From NCBI GenBank assembly GCA_021848025.1, contig JAJZND010000023.1, positions 1-45,379 of the forward strand: a DNA stretch of 45,379 bases, read 5' to 3'. The notes beneath the pieces were generated by a model that did not search any database, had not been told where the DNA came from, and saw nothing but the letters and a program-made list of their open reading frames with translations. The translations under genes were made by a program, and so were the position numbers. Shown here piece after piece: positions 32,068 to 41,233 of this stretch. The stretch's first letter is position 1. Each line of letters opens with the position of its first letter. The DNA is from Microcaldota archaeon. Its GTDB lineage: Archaea > Micrarchaeota > Micrarchaeia > Micrarchaeales > CABMGC01.

Positions 32068-33184
32068 TCTCCTTCACCATCTCTATCTTCATTATATTCT
32101 TCTTAAAGTCTATCTCCTTTACTATTATTCTGCTGCCTAGCCTGTTCAGCTCCTCCTTCGTCGCCCTCTTGTTCCTCCTGAAATACTCTATAAGCTTGTT
32201 TATCTCGTCCATATTCTCGAATATCATGTTTCCGCACTCAGCAAAATAAGACACCTCCTTCCTTGTCTCCTCAAGAAGCCTCTCCTGTTTTTCTATGCTT
32301 GACCTGATCTCATTGAGCCTCCCTTCCATCTCTTCCTGCTCATTTCCCCCTGCCGCGGCTCTCCCCTCCCGGTATATGCTATCAAGAAGTTCATTCATTG
32401 TGGCGTACTCCTTTTTCTCAGCGCCCATGTACTTCCCTATCTCAAAGAGCGAGTAATCTATCACAGCGCCCCCCGCAATATATGCTATGGGTTTCGAATG
32501 CAACGCCTTCTCCTTGAGTTCGACAAGTGCATCGAAGATCTTTCCTGCTTCTTTGCCACTGGCTGTGCCTGAAGGGTCCAGTCCAACGCGGCGCAGCATA
32601 TCGTCCAGATAGAGCGGGCCTATGTTGATGTACTTCGAGAGCGCTATTATCAGCCTCTCGCTTCCTGAGCTTTCCAGAAAAGCCTCAAGCTCTTCCCTGT
32701 TTAATGTATTGAAATTTCGCATGCCTGCCTGCACGGGCGGTTCATATTTTCTCCCATTCTTTATGACCCTGTCTCTGTAGGTAAAAACCTTGTAGCACGC
32801 TTCTATGGTGCCTTCCGCATTAACCAGCACCATGTTTCCTTTTCCGAACATCTCTATAATAAGTTTATGCGAGCCATGCTCAAGGTCAAACACCAGTATG
32901 CGCTCCATGTTTGGCTGTTCCAAGCCGTCAACAAACGAATTGGATATCCTCTTTCTGATTGCCATGGCAAAGCTTGTTGCGGCTTCCGCCTGCTCAGCAA
33001 AGACGGTTGTATTAAAGGTTTTTGCAAGTTTGCAGTATATGTCTGTGTTTTTGCCCTCCTTGTATAATGAGAATCTGAAAGAATCCTCTCCAACTTCATA
33101 GAACTTCCTTATCCTGCTTCCAGTTATACTACTCCTTGCCTCGCTAATTACTCTAAATAACTCCAAAGAAGAAAGGTCTCTCAC
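32060..33184 (-). CDS. RqcH/NEMF-family protein lacking the NFACT-R domain
   Basis: Ribosome quality-control factor family: RqcH/NEMF binds stalled 60S/50S subunits with peptidyl-tRNA. The 374 residues contain the NFACT-N domain (about 1-180, with NMERILVFDLEHGSHKLIIEMFGKGN split across it), a helix-hairpin-helix segment (IGPLYLDDMLRRVGLD, about 190-220) and a short coiled coil (about 280-350). Typical archaeal homologues run to about 600 residues and continue into NFACT-R (DUF814); here the frame stops cleanly and the rnz start overlaps. It starts at GTG 33184. Confidence 0.85.
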   Translation of the reverse strand: MRDLSSLELFRVISEARSSITGSRIRKFYEVGEDSFRFSLYKEGKNTDIYCKLAKTFNTTVFAEQAEAATSFAMAIRKRISNSFVDGLEQPNMERILVFDLEHGSHKLIIEMFGKGNMVLVNAEGTIEACYKVFTYRDRVIKNGRKYEPPVQAGMRNFNTLNREELEAFLESSGSERLIIALSKYINIGPLYLDDMLRRVGLDPSGTASGKEAGKIFDALVELKEKALHSKPIAYIAGGAVIDYSLFEIGKYMGAEKKEYATMNELLDSIYREGRAAAGGNEQEEMEGRLNEIRSSIEKQERLLEETRKEVSYFAECGNMIFENMDEINKLIEYFRRNKRATKEELNRLGSRIIVKEIDFKKNIMKIEMVKENV

Positions 33185-33200
33185 TCATAAGCACCAAGTA

Positions 33201-33989
33201 TCACTTCTTTTTCTTCGCTTCATCTTTTATTATTTCGGAAAAGAACCTGGCCTGCGAGTATGCATCATTTGACTTCTCTATAGCCGTGCCTATCTGCACT
33301 ATGTCTGCGCCGCTCTTTATAACCGTGCGTATCGTTTTTTCGTCACGTATGCCGCCTGCTACTATATATGGGACATGTATCGATTTTTTTACCATGGCTA
33401 TTATTTCGCTTGGAACAGCAGACTGGCCCTGCAGTTGCGGGTTTGACCCTACATCAGTTATTATAAAGCGGTTGCCGAGGTACTCTCCCGCCATGGCAAG
33501 CGATGCAGCTATCTCAGGTTTCTCTCTCGGCACCAGGTTCACATCGCCAACCCATCCTACTGTGCCGCCTGGCGCCACCACAATATATCCAACAGGCATG
33601 GGCTCAATGCCAAATTTATTTATCAACGGCGCAGAGAGCATCTGAGCCTGTGTTATCCAGTATGGGTTTCTTGCGTTAAGCAGGGACATGAAGTAGACTG
33701 CATCAGCATATCTTGTAAGAGTAGCAACATTGCCTGGAAAAAGAACTACGGGAACCTCCACTTTCTCCTTTATCGTCTTTGTCACATAATCAAGCAGCTC
33801 CCCCTGTGCACCTATGCTGCCCCCTATAAGTACTATATCGGCACCTCCTTCTGCAGCGCCAATTGCCGTCTTTACAGCAAGATCAGGTTCAGCATAATCT
33901 ACCGGATCTATTACCATGAAGAGCAAAGCCTTCTTGCTATCCAGTTCCTCATGTATTCTTTTTTCCACTTTGCCAATCCTAATCTGCAT
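33201..33989 (-). CDS. Geranylgeranylglyceryl-phosphate synthase
   Basis: Makes the first ether bond of archaeal membrane lipids: sn-glycerol-1-phosphate plus geranylgeranyl diphosphate. The TIM-barrel signatures of the PcrB/GGGPS family are evident: LFMVIDPVDY (23-32), GGADIVLIGGS, VVLFPGN, VGYIVVAPGGTVGWVGDV, YLGNRFIITDVGS, and the phosphate-binding IVAGGIRDEKTI and GADIVQIGTAIE. The length of 262 matches group II enzymes. It lies 4 nt after the SDR gene and 16 nt before the RqcH-like gene. Confidence 0.94.
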   Translation of the reverse strand: MQIRIGKVEKRIHEELDSKKALLFMVIDPVDYAEPDLAVKTAIGAAEGGADIVLIGGSIGAQGELLDYVTKTIKEKVEVPVVLFPGNVATLTRYADAVYFMSLLNARNPYWITQAQMLSAPLINKFGIEPMPVGYIVVAPGGTVGWVGDVNLVPREKPEIAASLAMAGEYLGNRFIITDVGSNPQLQGQSAVPSEIIAMVKKSIHVPYIVAGGIRDEKTIRTVIKSGADIVQIGTAIEKSNDAYSQARFFSEIIKDEAKKKK

Positions 33990-33993
33990 GTTA

Positions 33994-35001
33994 TCACATC
34001 TTTTTCTCGTGTTTCATGAATCTGTCTACAAGATCCTTGCTCCCTTCAGATATCCCTATCTTAGGTACATAGCCAAGCTCTGCCCTTGCCCTGCTTATGT
34101 CTATTATCCTGTCAGCCATTATAAACCTGAGCTCATCGCTGTCTATTCCCATCCTCTTTGCCATCATCTTGACTACAATGGAACTAAGGTGTCCGCTCGG
34201 CTTCTTAACACCCAGCAATTCAGCAACAAGGCCAAAAAGAGCTTTCTGTGTATGTGTGCCTCCATCGGAGATGTTGCACAAGAAATTTCTCCTGCCGTCA
34301 TTTTTATCATTTGCAAGCATCATTGCTTCAACTGCATCGGTAACATGAACCAACGGCAGCACATTCTCTCCGTTCCCTACGATGTACGCTTTTCCATCCT
34401 TTATTACCTTGAATATTTTGAAGAATGACTTCTCAAATCCCGGGCCATAGATTGCGGCAAGCCTCAATATGCTGTGCGAGAACGACCCGGCGAATTCTTC
34501 TATGGCTTCTTCAGCGAGCTTTTTGCTGAGCCCATACGTATCGGTAGGCTTTAACACTGTGTCCTCATTAATAATGCCTTTCCTCTTCTGCCCGTAAACA
34601 TCAACGCTGCTGGAAAATACAAACTTGCCCACCCCTGCTTTTTCGCATGCTGCAAGCAGGTTTCGTGTGCCGTCAACATTTACCTCTATTATCCTCTCCG
34701 CGCTCTCCTTATACTGGCTCACAATCGCGGCTAAGTGGTAAACTACATCTATGTCCCTTGCAGCATGTTCGAGTGTGCCTTCCTGCAGAACATTTCCTAT
34801 TATTGGGATACATCCCTGCGGAAGCTTATATATGTCCTCTCTCCTTGAGACAAGCGCCTTCACTATCCTTCCCCTTGTGACAAGTTCGCGTGTGACAGCG
34901 TTTCCCAGCTTGCCTGCCGCGCCGGTCACTAATACGCTTTCCCTGCGGTGCTCCTCCTCTGAAACCGTTTTGGCTTTGTTATGCGTGACTGAGCGATCCA
35001 T
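33994..35001 (-). CDS. NAD-dependent epimerase/dehydratase (extended SDR)
   Basis: Rossmann-fold extended short-chain dehydrogenase of 335 residues. Seen: nucleotide motif VTGAAGKLG (about 25-33), VYHLAAIVS, the active-site serine region FSSSVDVYG, catalytic YGLSK (Y and K), and LRLAAIYGPG. Relatives act on nucleotide sugars or sterol-like 3-hydroxy substrates; the substrate is unknown. Its ATG touches the stop of the proline-dehydrogenase-like gene and it lies 4 nt before GGGP synthase, so a role in lipid or surface-glycan chemistry is conceivable. Confidence 0.88.
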   Translation of the reverse strand: MDRSVTHNKAKTVSEEEHRRESVLVTGAAGKLGNAVTRELVTRGRIVKALVSRREDIYKLPQGCIPIIGNVLQEGTLEHAARDIDVVYHLAAIVSQYKESAERIIEVNVDGTRNLLAACEKAGVGKFVFSSSVDVYGQKRKGIINEDTVLKPTDTYGLSKKLAEEAIEEFAGSFSHSILRLAAIYGPGFEKSFFKIFKVIKDGKAYIVGNGENVLPLVHVTDAVEAMMLANDKNDGRRNFLCNISDGGTHTQKALFGLVAELLGVKKPSGHLSSIVVKMMAKRMGIDSDELRFIMADRIIDISRARAELGYVPKIGISEGSKDLVDRFMKHEKKM

Positions 35002-35829
35002 TCATTTTCCTCTTTTATTGTCTTCTTTAAGCAGGTTGCCTACTATGAAGCGCATATAGCCTTCAGAGACGTTGTTGGCAGCATAACCTGCCCAGTCCTT
35101 GCCGAAAGGTACGCTCAGGCTCACGCGTGCACCCTTTTTGACAGCCTTGTTTATCTTTTTTCTGCTGTAGCCCATGCCAAATTCGAAAATTGCCGATTTC
35201 TTGTACTTGCTACCGTTCTTCAGCATCGGCCAGAGCCTGCTTTCTGGCATATGCGACAATACAGTGTTGCCAGCTTTGCCGCAGATGTAATCAATATTCC
35301 TATCTCCAGCTTTTTTCCCAGCATTTTTCTTAATGTTCGCCTCTCCGAATATGACTTTTATCGCTTTTGAGTTTCCATACTTCCTTAAGTATTCCACCGC
35401 TGAGGTTTCGTCGAGAGCTACGCCGCAGCCCCTATACTGCTCAATGCTCTGTATTTGCTCCGGAAGCACGCCATTGAGCTCAAACCAGACGAATACTCCG
35501 TATTTCCGTGCGGTTTCACGGATAGCAAGCTCATTTTCCTGCTCGAGCTTTGTATCTCCATCATAAGTCAGCTGTTCTAAAGGGACATGAACACTGGCTC
35601 TGAGCCCATGCCTAGAAACCTGCCTTATAAGCTCCAGATAGGTGGTAGTAACATACTTTGCCTTAGCTTTGTTCTCGGGCTTGTTTGCTAAAAAGGTTAT
35701 GGAAGCCAGCAGGTTTCTCTTATTGAGCTCTTTGGCCTTTGAAAGCGCGGAACTCATTGTTGTACCGGAGATGTGCTTCTTTACAAGCCTATACGCTATG
35801 CGTTCCAGCAGGGATTCTTCTTTCAACAC
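35002..35829 (-). CDS. Proline dehydrogenase-like protein
   Basis: 275 residues with similarity to the PRODH/PutA barrel. The C-terminal FGKDWAGYAANNVSEGYMRF resembles the substrate-contacting end of PRODH, and ASITFLANKPENKAKAKYV resembles the N-terminal strand and helix. The central strands are divergent, so FAD binding and true proline oxidation are uncertain. It starts at GTG 35829 and is the first gene of the operon running to rnz. No P5C dehydrogenase is nearby. Confidence 0.6.
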   Translation of the reverse strand: MLKEESLLERIAYRLVKKHISGTTMSSALSKAKELNKRNLLASITFLANKPENKAKAKYVTTTYLELIRQVSRHGLRASVHVPLEQLTYDGDTKLEQENELAIRETARKYGVFVWFELNGVLPEQIQSIEQYRGCGVALDETSAVEYLRKYGNSKAIKVIFGEANIKKNAGKKAGDRNIDYICGKAGNTVLSHMPESRLWPMLKNGSKYKKSAIFEFGMGYSRKKINKAVKKGARVSLSVPFGKDWAGYAANNVSEGYMRFIVGNLLKEDNKRGK

Positions 35830-35920
35830 ATCACGCTTATATCTCTATTGGAGCAAAAGGTTTATTAAGCAAATTGAGCTCATCCGAGCCTTTCATACGT
35901 CTTATATTCAAAGTGGTTGC

Positions 35921-37150
35921 TTGCTTACTTTTTCCAAGTCAAATGGTACAGGAGGAATGATCAAAAAATCTCCTGAAGATTTTGTTGTAATGGAGGTAAC
36001 CGGGAAGGGTCTGGTTCTTGAGCCGGGAATGGGGTATTCTCCTGCAGAACTTTCAGAAGAAACATGCGAAAATGGGAAGTTTACAACCTTCGTGCTCGAA
36101 AAAAAGTCATGGGATACCATAAACGCGCTGATAAAGATAGCAGGAAATCTGAACCGCGGCAGGAAATCGATAAGCTATGCCGGCACAAAAGACAAGGTGT
36201 CAGTTTCAGTGCAGCTTGCTTCCATATACGGCGCAGCTCCTGAAATGCTTGAGAGAGTAAGGATAAAGGACATAAAAATAAACGGAGCATGGAAGAGCAG
36301 GGAAGCAGTTTCAATGGGCTCGAATCTTGGCAATAGGTTCAGGGTAAAGGTAAGGAATGCGGATTTTCCGGATCATGCGGGAGAGGTACTGGAAGAGCTG
36401 GGCGGCAGGTTCCCCAATTATTTTGACAGGCAAAGGTTTGGCTACCGGATGAACAATGCGAAGATAGGCATGCATATGCTCAGAAACGAGCTGGAACGCG
36501 CTGCGATGGAATTCCTTACAGGGACTTCAAACGAGTCGAATTCAGATGCGATAGAGGCAAGAAAGAAGCTTGCCGAAGAGCAGGATTTTGTTGAGGCATT
36601 AACGTATTTTCCAAGGTACCTGCGCGCAGAGCGTGCAATGATTGCCTACCTGGCAAAGGAGAAGAATTACGCCAATGCATTTATAGCAATGCCCCGTGGC
36701 CTCTCCATCATGTTCATACATGCGGTCGAGGCAGAGATCTTCAACAAAGCCCTGGAGGAGAGGATAAAGGCAAACGACTTCGAAACAGGCCTGTCATTCA
36801 AGCAGAATTTCTATGGTTTCCCTGACTCCAGCTCGCTAAATGCCGGAAACGATGGTTTTAGCGCAGCACCGCTCATCGGCTACGAGACGAAGGAGACAGA
36901 GATAAGCAGCTATGAGCAGGAGATACTGAAAAACATGCACATCTCTAAGTCAGACTTCAAGATCAAGTCGCTGCCGCAGCTAAGCATGAAGGGCGCGTAC
37001 AGAAGCCTCTTCAGCCCAATCAAAGACGCTTCATATACGGTAGAAGATGACAATTCTGTCAACGTTTCATTTTCCATACCTGCAGGCTCATATGCAACAA
37101 TACTGATGGGTGAGATAACCAAAACCAACAATTCTGCGGATAGCATGTAA
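35921..37150 (+). CDS. truD: tRNA pseudouridine synthase D
   Basis: Converts U13 of tRNAs to pseudouridine. The catalytic aspartate is D91 in SYAGTKDK, followed by NYFDRQRFG and the TruD insertion domain. The C-terminal LKNMHISKSDFKIKSLPQL and YRSLFSPIKD blocks match archaeal TruD. The ATG at 35957 is the first standard start that looks coding, but the preceding residues (TFSKSNGTGG) match the usual TruD N-terminus before IKKSPEDFVV, so TTG 35921 is preferred. GGAGG at 35951 is too close to ATG 35957 to serve it. Confidence 0.9.
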   Translation: MLTFSKSNGTGGMIKKSPEDFVVMEVTGKGLVLEPGMGYSPAELSEETCENGKFTTFVLEKKSWDTINALIKIAGNLNRGRKSISYAGTKDKVSVSVQLASIYGAAPEMLERVRIKDIKINGAWKSREAVSMGSNLGNRFRVKVRNADFPDHAGEVLEELGGRFPNYFDRQRFGYRMNNAKIGMHMLRNELERAAMEFLTGTSNESNSDAIEARKKLAEEQDFVEALTYFPRYLRAERAMIAYLAKEKNYANAFIAMPRGLSIMFIHAVEAEIFNKALEERIKANDFETGLSFKQNFYGFPDSSSLNAGNDGFSAAPLIGYETKETEISSYEQEILKNMHISKSDFKIKSLPQLSMKGAYRSLFSPIKDASYTVEDDNSVNVSFSIPAGSYATILMGEITKTNNSADSM

Positions 37151-37234
37151 TATAATATAAATATTATATTAAAATAAATAAAGTAATACTTGAATATAAA
37201 GATTTAAGTATCTGAGCTGCTATAGTATAAGCAT

Positions 37235-38275
37235 ATGGGAATTAAGATGGAGAACCACACATTAACAGCATTAAAAGGGGTAAAAGTAGGGCACTCAACA
37301 CACAAAGACAAATTGACCGGATGTACTGTAGTGCTTTTTGATAGAGCTTTGCCTGTAGGCTATGGCTGTTATGGCGGGTGCCCGGTAACTTATAATACTG
37401 ACTCGCTAAGAGAAGGAAAAATGAACTTCTATAGGCATGGCTTGTTCATTGCCGGAGGCAGTTTAAGCGGTTTATCGTGCGCTACGGAGATACTTAAGGA
37501 AATCCGCAAGAGTAAAAAGGGCTTCAGAATAGGCAATCAGACCATGCCTTCAATAAGCGGAGCAGCAGTCTATGACTTGGGTGCTTTTTTAGACTCTTAT
37601 GACCCGCTTTATGGGGCCGAAGCAGCGCAAAATGCCACCGAAAAACCAGTAGAGCGCGGAAATGCAGGCGCCGGAACAGGCACATCTGTAGGTAAGTTTT
37701 CATATGAAAAAGGCGGTTTAAGATTAAATATGAAATCCGGAGTAGGTTCTTCGAGGATAGACTTAGGCGATGGCGTAATGGTCTGTGTTCTTTCTGTGGT
37801 AAATGCTGTTGGTAATGTTATCCTGCCGAATGGAAAAATATTGGCAGGCAATAGAGATACTAAAACCAAGAAATTCAGGACATTTGAAAAAGAATCCCTG
37901 AGTGCAGATAATGATTCAAATACAACTATCTCTATAGTGGGACTTAATATTGACCTTCAAACGAAGGAAAATTATGATAAGATTGCACAGATAGCTTCAC
38001 ATGGCCAGGTTAGGGCAATTAAGCCATTAAACACCTTTAGAGACGGCGACACAGTCTTTGTCTTTTCTACAGGCAAGATCAAAAAGCCCAGGTTTAAAGG
38101 TTCAATTGCCGCAGCATGGCCGGAGGAATACAGCCATTATCTAACTTTGGACGTGGTTGCCCAGGCGGCAGCCGATGCAGTCCAGGAAAGCATCTATGAT
38201 GCATGCATTAAAGCCGAATCAGTAGAATTTCAAGGCGCGTTCCGCAAAGTTGTGCCAGCGTATAAAGATTATTAA
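37235..38275 (+). CDS. P1-family N-terminal nucleophile peptidase (DmpA-like)
   Basis: A self-cleaving aminopeptidase/esterase family (P1, DmpA/BapA). Family marks in 346 residues: the N-terminal GVKVGHSTHKDKLTGCTVVL, GGSLSGLSCATEIL, the glycine-rich ERGNAGAGTGTSVGKF, and MVCVLSVVNAVGNV, where autoproteolysis and the nucleophile are expected. The substrate is unknown. It starts at ATG 37235 and GATTTAAGTATC (about 37200-37210) is a fitting TATA box. The surrounding spacer is very AT-rich and by eye the gene is more AT-rich than its neighbours, which may hint at transfer. Confidence 0.85.
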   Translation: MGIKMENHTLTALKGVKVGHSTHKDKLTGCTVVLFDRALPVGYGCYGGCPVTYNTDSLREGKMNFYRHGLFIAGGSLSGLSCATEILKEIRKSKKGFRIGNQTMPSISGAAVYDLGAFLDSYDPLYGAEAAQNATEKPVERGNAGAGTGTSVGKFSYEKGGLRLNMKSGVGSSRIDLGDGVMVCVLSVVNAVGNVILPNGKILAGNRDTKTKKFRTFEKESLSADNDSNTTISIVGLNIDLQTKENYDKIAQIASHGQVRAIKPLNTFRDGDTVFVFSTGKIKKPRFKGSIAAAWPEEYSHYLTLDVVAQAAADAVQESIYDACIKAESVEFQGAFRKVVPAYKDY

Positions 38276-38359
38276 TGGCGTAGTCTTCCACGTAAAGAAA
38301 TACCTGCATACAAAACGGCTTCAGAAACTTATTTATCTTTTGAATAAGAAGTCTAAACG

Positions 38360-39421
38360 GTGGCTAGCATGTATGCTCAAGATATAATGCAGAAGAAAAG
38401 CGAATTCGATGACGATTTTTTCAAGCCAAAGATAGCGGTTATAGGGGTAGGAGGCGGAGGGAACAATACCATACACAGGCTTAGTTCAATAGACATTAAA
38501 GGGGCATCACTGTATGCTCTCAATACGGATGGAAAGCAGCTTAGCACGCTGCCTTCCAGCATAAGCAGCATAATGCTTGGCAGGGAGATAACCAGCGGGC
38601 TCGGAGCCGGCGGCTATCCGGAAGTCGGCGAGCGTGCCGCGGAACTTACGCGTGACAAGATAACAGAGATAGTGCAGGACAAGAACCTTGTATTTGTCAC
38701 TGCGGGAATGGGGGGTGGCACCGGCACCGGAGCCTCTCCTGTAGTGGCAAGGATAGCAAAGGAGCAGGGCGCAATCGTTGTTGGCATAGTAACAACTCCA
38801 TTCTCGCTTGAAAGGGTAAGGCTGAACACTGCCAAGAGCGGCATATCGAAGCTCAGGGAAAATCTCGATACGCTAATAATAATAGACAATAACAGGCTGG
38901 TAAAGCTATATCCGAATCTGCCTATAGAGAAGACCTTCAGACTTGCCGATGAAATAACTGCCAAGGCGGTAAGGGGCATAACTGAGACAATAACCCAGCC
39001 TAGCCTAATGAACCTTGACTTCGCGGATGTGCGCAGCATAATGGGCATAGGCGGTTTCTCTGTAATATGCGTTGGCAGTGCCAGCGGCCATGATCGTGCC
39101 GATGAAGTTGTAAAAAGCACAATGAACAACAAGCTGCTTGATGTCAACGTGGAGAATGCAAAAGGCGTGCTTTTCCATATAACCGGAGGAACTGATCTGA
39201 CTCTTGGCGAAGCAACTAAGATAGGAACAAAGCTCACCGAAAGCGTTTCCGACAACGCCTATGTGTGCTGGGGCGCCAGGCTGGATCCTGCCTACAAGGA
39301 CCAGGTAGAGGTAATAGCCATCTTTACCGGCGTATCCGGTTCAGATTTTGACGTAGGCAAGAAAGACGATACTGAATTATCCTGGTCGCGGCTGAGCCAA
39401 AGGCCGCGCTTCATGGACTAA
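38360..39421 (+). CDS. ftsZ: Cell division GTPase FtsZ
   Basis: A tubulin-like GTPase that forms the division ring. In 353 residues: GVGGGGNNTIHRL (29-41), ALNTD (53-57), the tubulin signature GGGTGTG (118-124), LIIIDNNRL, and the T7 synergy loop NLDFADVRSIM whose aspartates complete GTP hydrolysis across subunits. The C-terminal tail is short (ELSWSRLSQRPRFMD) and lacks a long linker. GTG 38360 fits the TATA box TTATTTATC (38329-38337) as a leaderless start; ATG 38369 is possible. FtsZ1 versus FtsZ2 needs a tree. Confidence 0.96.
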   Translation: MASMYAQDIMQKKSEFDDDFFKPKIAVIGVGGGGNNTIHRLSSIDIKGASLYALNTDGKQLSTLPSSISSIMLGREITSGLGAGGYPEVGERAAELTRDKITEIVQDKNLVFVTAGMGGGTGTGASPVVARIAKEQGAIVVGIVTTPFSLERVRLNTAKSGISKLRENLDTLIIIDNNRLVKLYPNLPIEKTFRLADEITAKAVRGITETITQPSLMNLDFADVRSIMGIGGFSVICVGSASGHDRADEVVKSTMNNKLLDVNVENAKGVLFHITGGTDLTLGEATKIGTKLTESVSDNAYVCWGARLDPAYKDQVEVIAIFTGVSGSDFDVGKKDDTELSWSRLSQRPRFMD

Positions 39422-39450
39422 ACGGAGTGCGCTTAAGATCGAAATCAATG

Positions 39451-41160
39451 CTACGAGCAGACTGCGAAAAGCAGGTACCTCGCACTACCATAGTTTGTAT
39501 CGAATGTAAGCGTGTACGTTCTATCTTGCTCAGCAGGGCATTTATTCCCTAAATTGTAATATAAAGTTACCGCGTCACCGTCTTTCCTTATGTTGTATTC
39601 AGTTCCAGATATCCTGTATGTTGTCGAATTTGCAGTAATTTGGCCATTAGTTACTTTAATGTAGTTGAAACTGCTGTAAGTTGCATTTATCAGCTTAAGT
39701 GGAGTAGTGTTTGCCATCTGCGTAATATTTAGAAACTTAAAGCTGCCGATATCAGTCCCAGAGTAAAAAGAACTGGCAATGCCTCTGGTTACAGAAACAT
39801 TTGCTATATTTAAAGGAGTGGAAAAAACATCGCTTATAGTAAATGTAAGGTAACTGCTGGTGCCATAATTCTGGTACACTAAAATGCCTCCAGGAAGAGT
39901 TGCAGGGTCAATATACACATTGGCAGAAAGAGTGGAATTGTCTACAACTGCTTTTACAGTGTGGTATCCTACGCCAAGCTTTTCGTTATATACTATAAGA
40001 TAATTATAATACCTGCTATAATTAACCTGGTTTCCATCAATATAAAGTGATACATGCGGATCTGTGAGGTTCATATTTCCCAAATTTACTAATGCAGTAT
40101 CATTAATATAGCCGAAGGAGTCTATATTCGGACCTATGCTGCGGTTGTAAAGCATCTGCGCCATCTCATAATAGACATATTGATTTAAAGAAAGCTTATA
40201 AAATAATTCACTTAAGTAAGTTGCATTATTTGCTCCTTTAAAGCCGCTTCCAAGCGATGTAACTTCACCTAGTGCAATCCAGCTGCTCGGCACACCAGCT
40301 CCGGAAACGCTGTCATAAATACTGCCATTCAGTATTGTAGTTAGCGCAATGGTACCAATCATAATGGGCGGAAAAGGCAGCATGGCAAGACTCATTCCCG
40401 GATTTGCTTCTGATGGCAGCTTGGATATTGTCACGTTACCAGAACTAATATCCAACCCGCTCAAGCCATTAAAATATCTGCTTTCAAGAAGGGATCTCAA
40501 AGTATCTGTTGAGAGAGGAACGTTTAGGGCGTATCCTTTGAGTTCAAATAAGGATTGCAAGTCAGACACATTCTCCGGCACAAGAAGCTGTGAACTGTAC
40601 TTGGATAAATTCTGGGTAGTAACTGCCGTATGGTTGCTAGTGTTGAATATCACAAAGCCAATAGTAGATAGCGTATTTAGTTCTTTAGCTCTGACCGAGG
40701 GGCTGTAAAGATACAGATAAGTATTGTTTGCGCTAGCAGGTGACACTCCAATGAATTTCAATGCAGATGAAAGGCTCTGGCTGTCATTTGCCATTTCAGT
40801 AAGGTTAGCATACAGCGCCACTGATGCTGATTGATTTCCAAATGCAGCATAATACGCACTTCTATTAGCAAGCATATACCTCAGATTGCTTCCATACGCA
40901 AGTATCCTGCCATTTAAGTAGGTCAACGTTCTGGTAGCGTTCTGGCTTACTGCAGAGGCATTGTAGCCAATTGTAGTAGCATTGTAACTGCTTGCAGGCG
41001 TTCCCCCAGCTACCGAGTTAACTGTAGTTGCATTGTGGTTGCTTTTAGGGTTTATATAAAATACTGCTAGTGCAGCAAGTGCTACTATAATGACAATAAC
41101 TGCCAGGACATAAATTAGGGACTTGCTATTGGAATGTACGCCTCCAGCCATAGTCATCAT
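39451..41160 (-). CDS. Large membrane-anchored surface protein (569 aa)
   Basis: Unrecognised. One N-terminal membrane helix (LIYVLAVIVIIVALAALAVFY, about 15-35) is followed by about 530 extracellular residues with dense N-x-S/T sequons, suggesting heavy N-glycosylation. The chain alternates helical stretches (about 75-200) with beta-rich segments in the last third. Only two cysteines (KCPAE and the last residues AVCS) lie near the end and could form one disulfide. It could be an S-layer or pilus-like surface component; no family motif seen. TATA-like ATATTAAAAT lies about 30 nt upstream. Confidence 0.7.
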   Translation of the reverse strand: MMTMAGGVHSNSKSLIYVLAVIVIIVALAALAVFYINPKSNHNATTVNSVAGGTPASSYNATTIGYNASAVSQNATRTLTYLNGRILAYGSNLRYMLANRSAYYAAFGNQSASVALYANLTEMANDSQSLSSALKFIGVSPASANNTYLYLYSPSVRAKELNTLSTIGFVIFNTSNHTAVTTQNLSKYSSQLLVPENVSDLQSLFELKGYALNVPLSTDTLRSLLESRYFNGLSGLDISSGNVTISKLPSEANPGMSLAMLPFPPIMIGTIALTTILNGSIYDSVSGAGVPSSWIALGEVTSLGSGFKGANNATYLSELFYKLSLNQYVYYEMAQMLYNRSIGPNIDSFGYINDTALVNLGNMNLTDPHVSLYIDGNQVNYSRYYNYLIVYNEKLGVGYHTVKAVVDNSTLSANVYIDPATLPGGILVYQNYGTSSYLTFTISDVFSTPLNIANVSVTRGIASSFYSGTDIGSFKFLNITQMANTTPLKLINATYSSFNYIKVTNGQITANSTTYRISGTEYNIRKDGDAVTLYYNLGNKCPAEQDRTYTLTFDTNYGSARYLLFAVCS

Positions 41161-41233
41161 ATCAAGATATACTAAATAGGCATATTTTAATATACTCTGC
41201 CATTGGACCTGCCCTACCCATTGCCCCTAATAA

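Noticed and set aside
35642-35920. N-terminal extension of the truD frame
   Set aside because: Opposite the proline-dehydrogenase-like gene, with low-quality composition; TruD homology begins near 35921.
38614-39255. 213-codon minus-strand frame inside ftsZ
   Set aside because: Shadow of ftsZ, with serine/threonine-rich nonsense composition and no motif.
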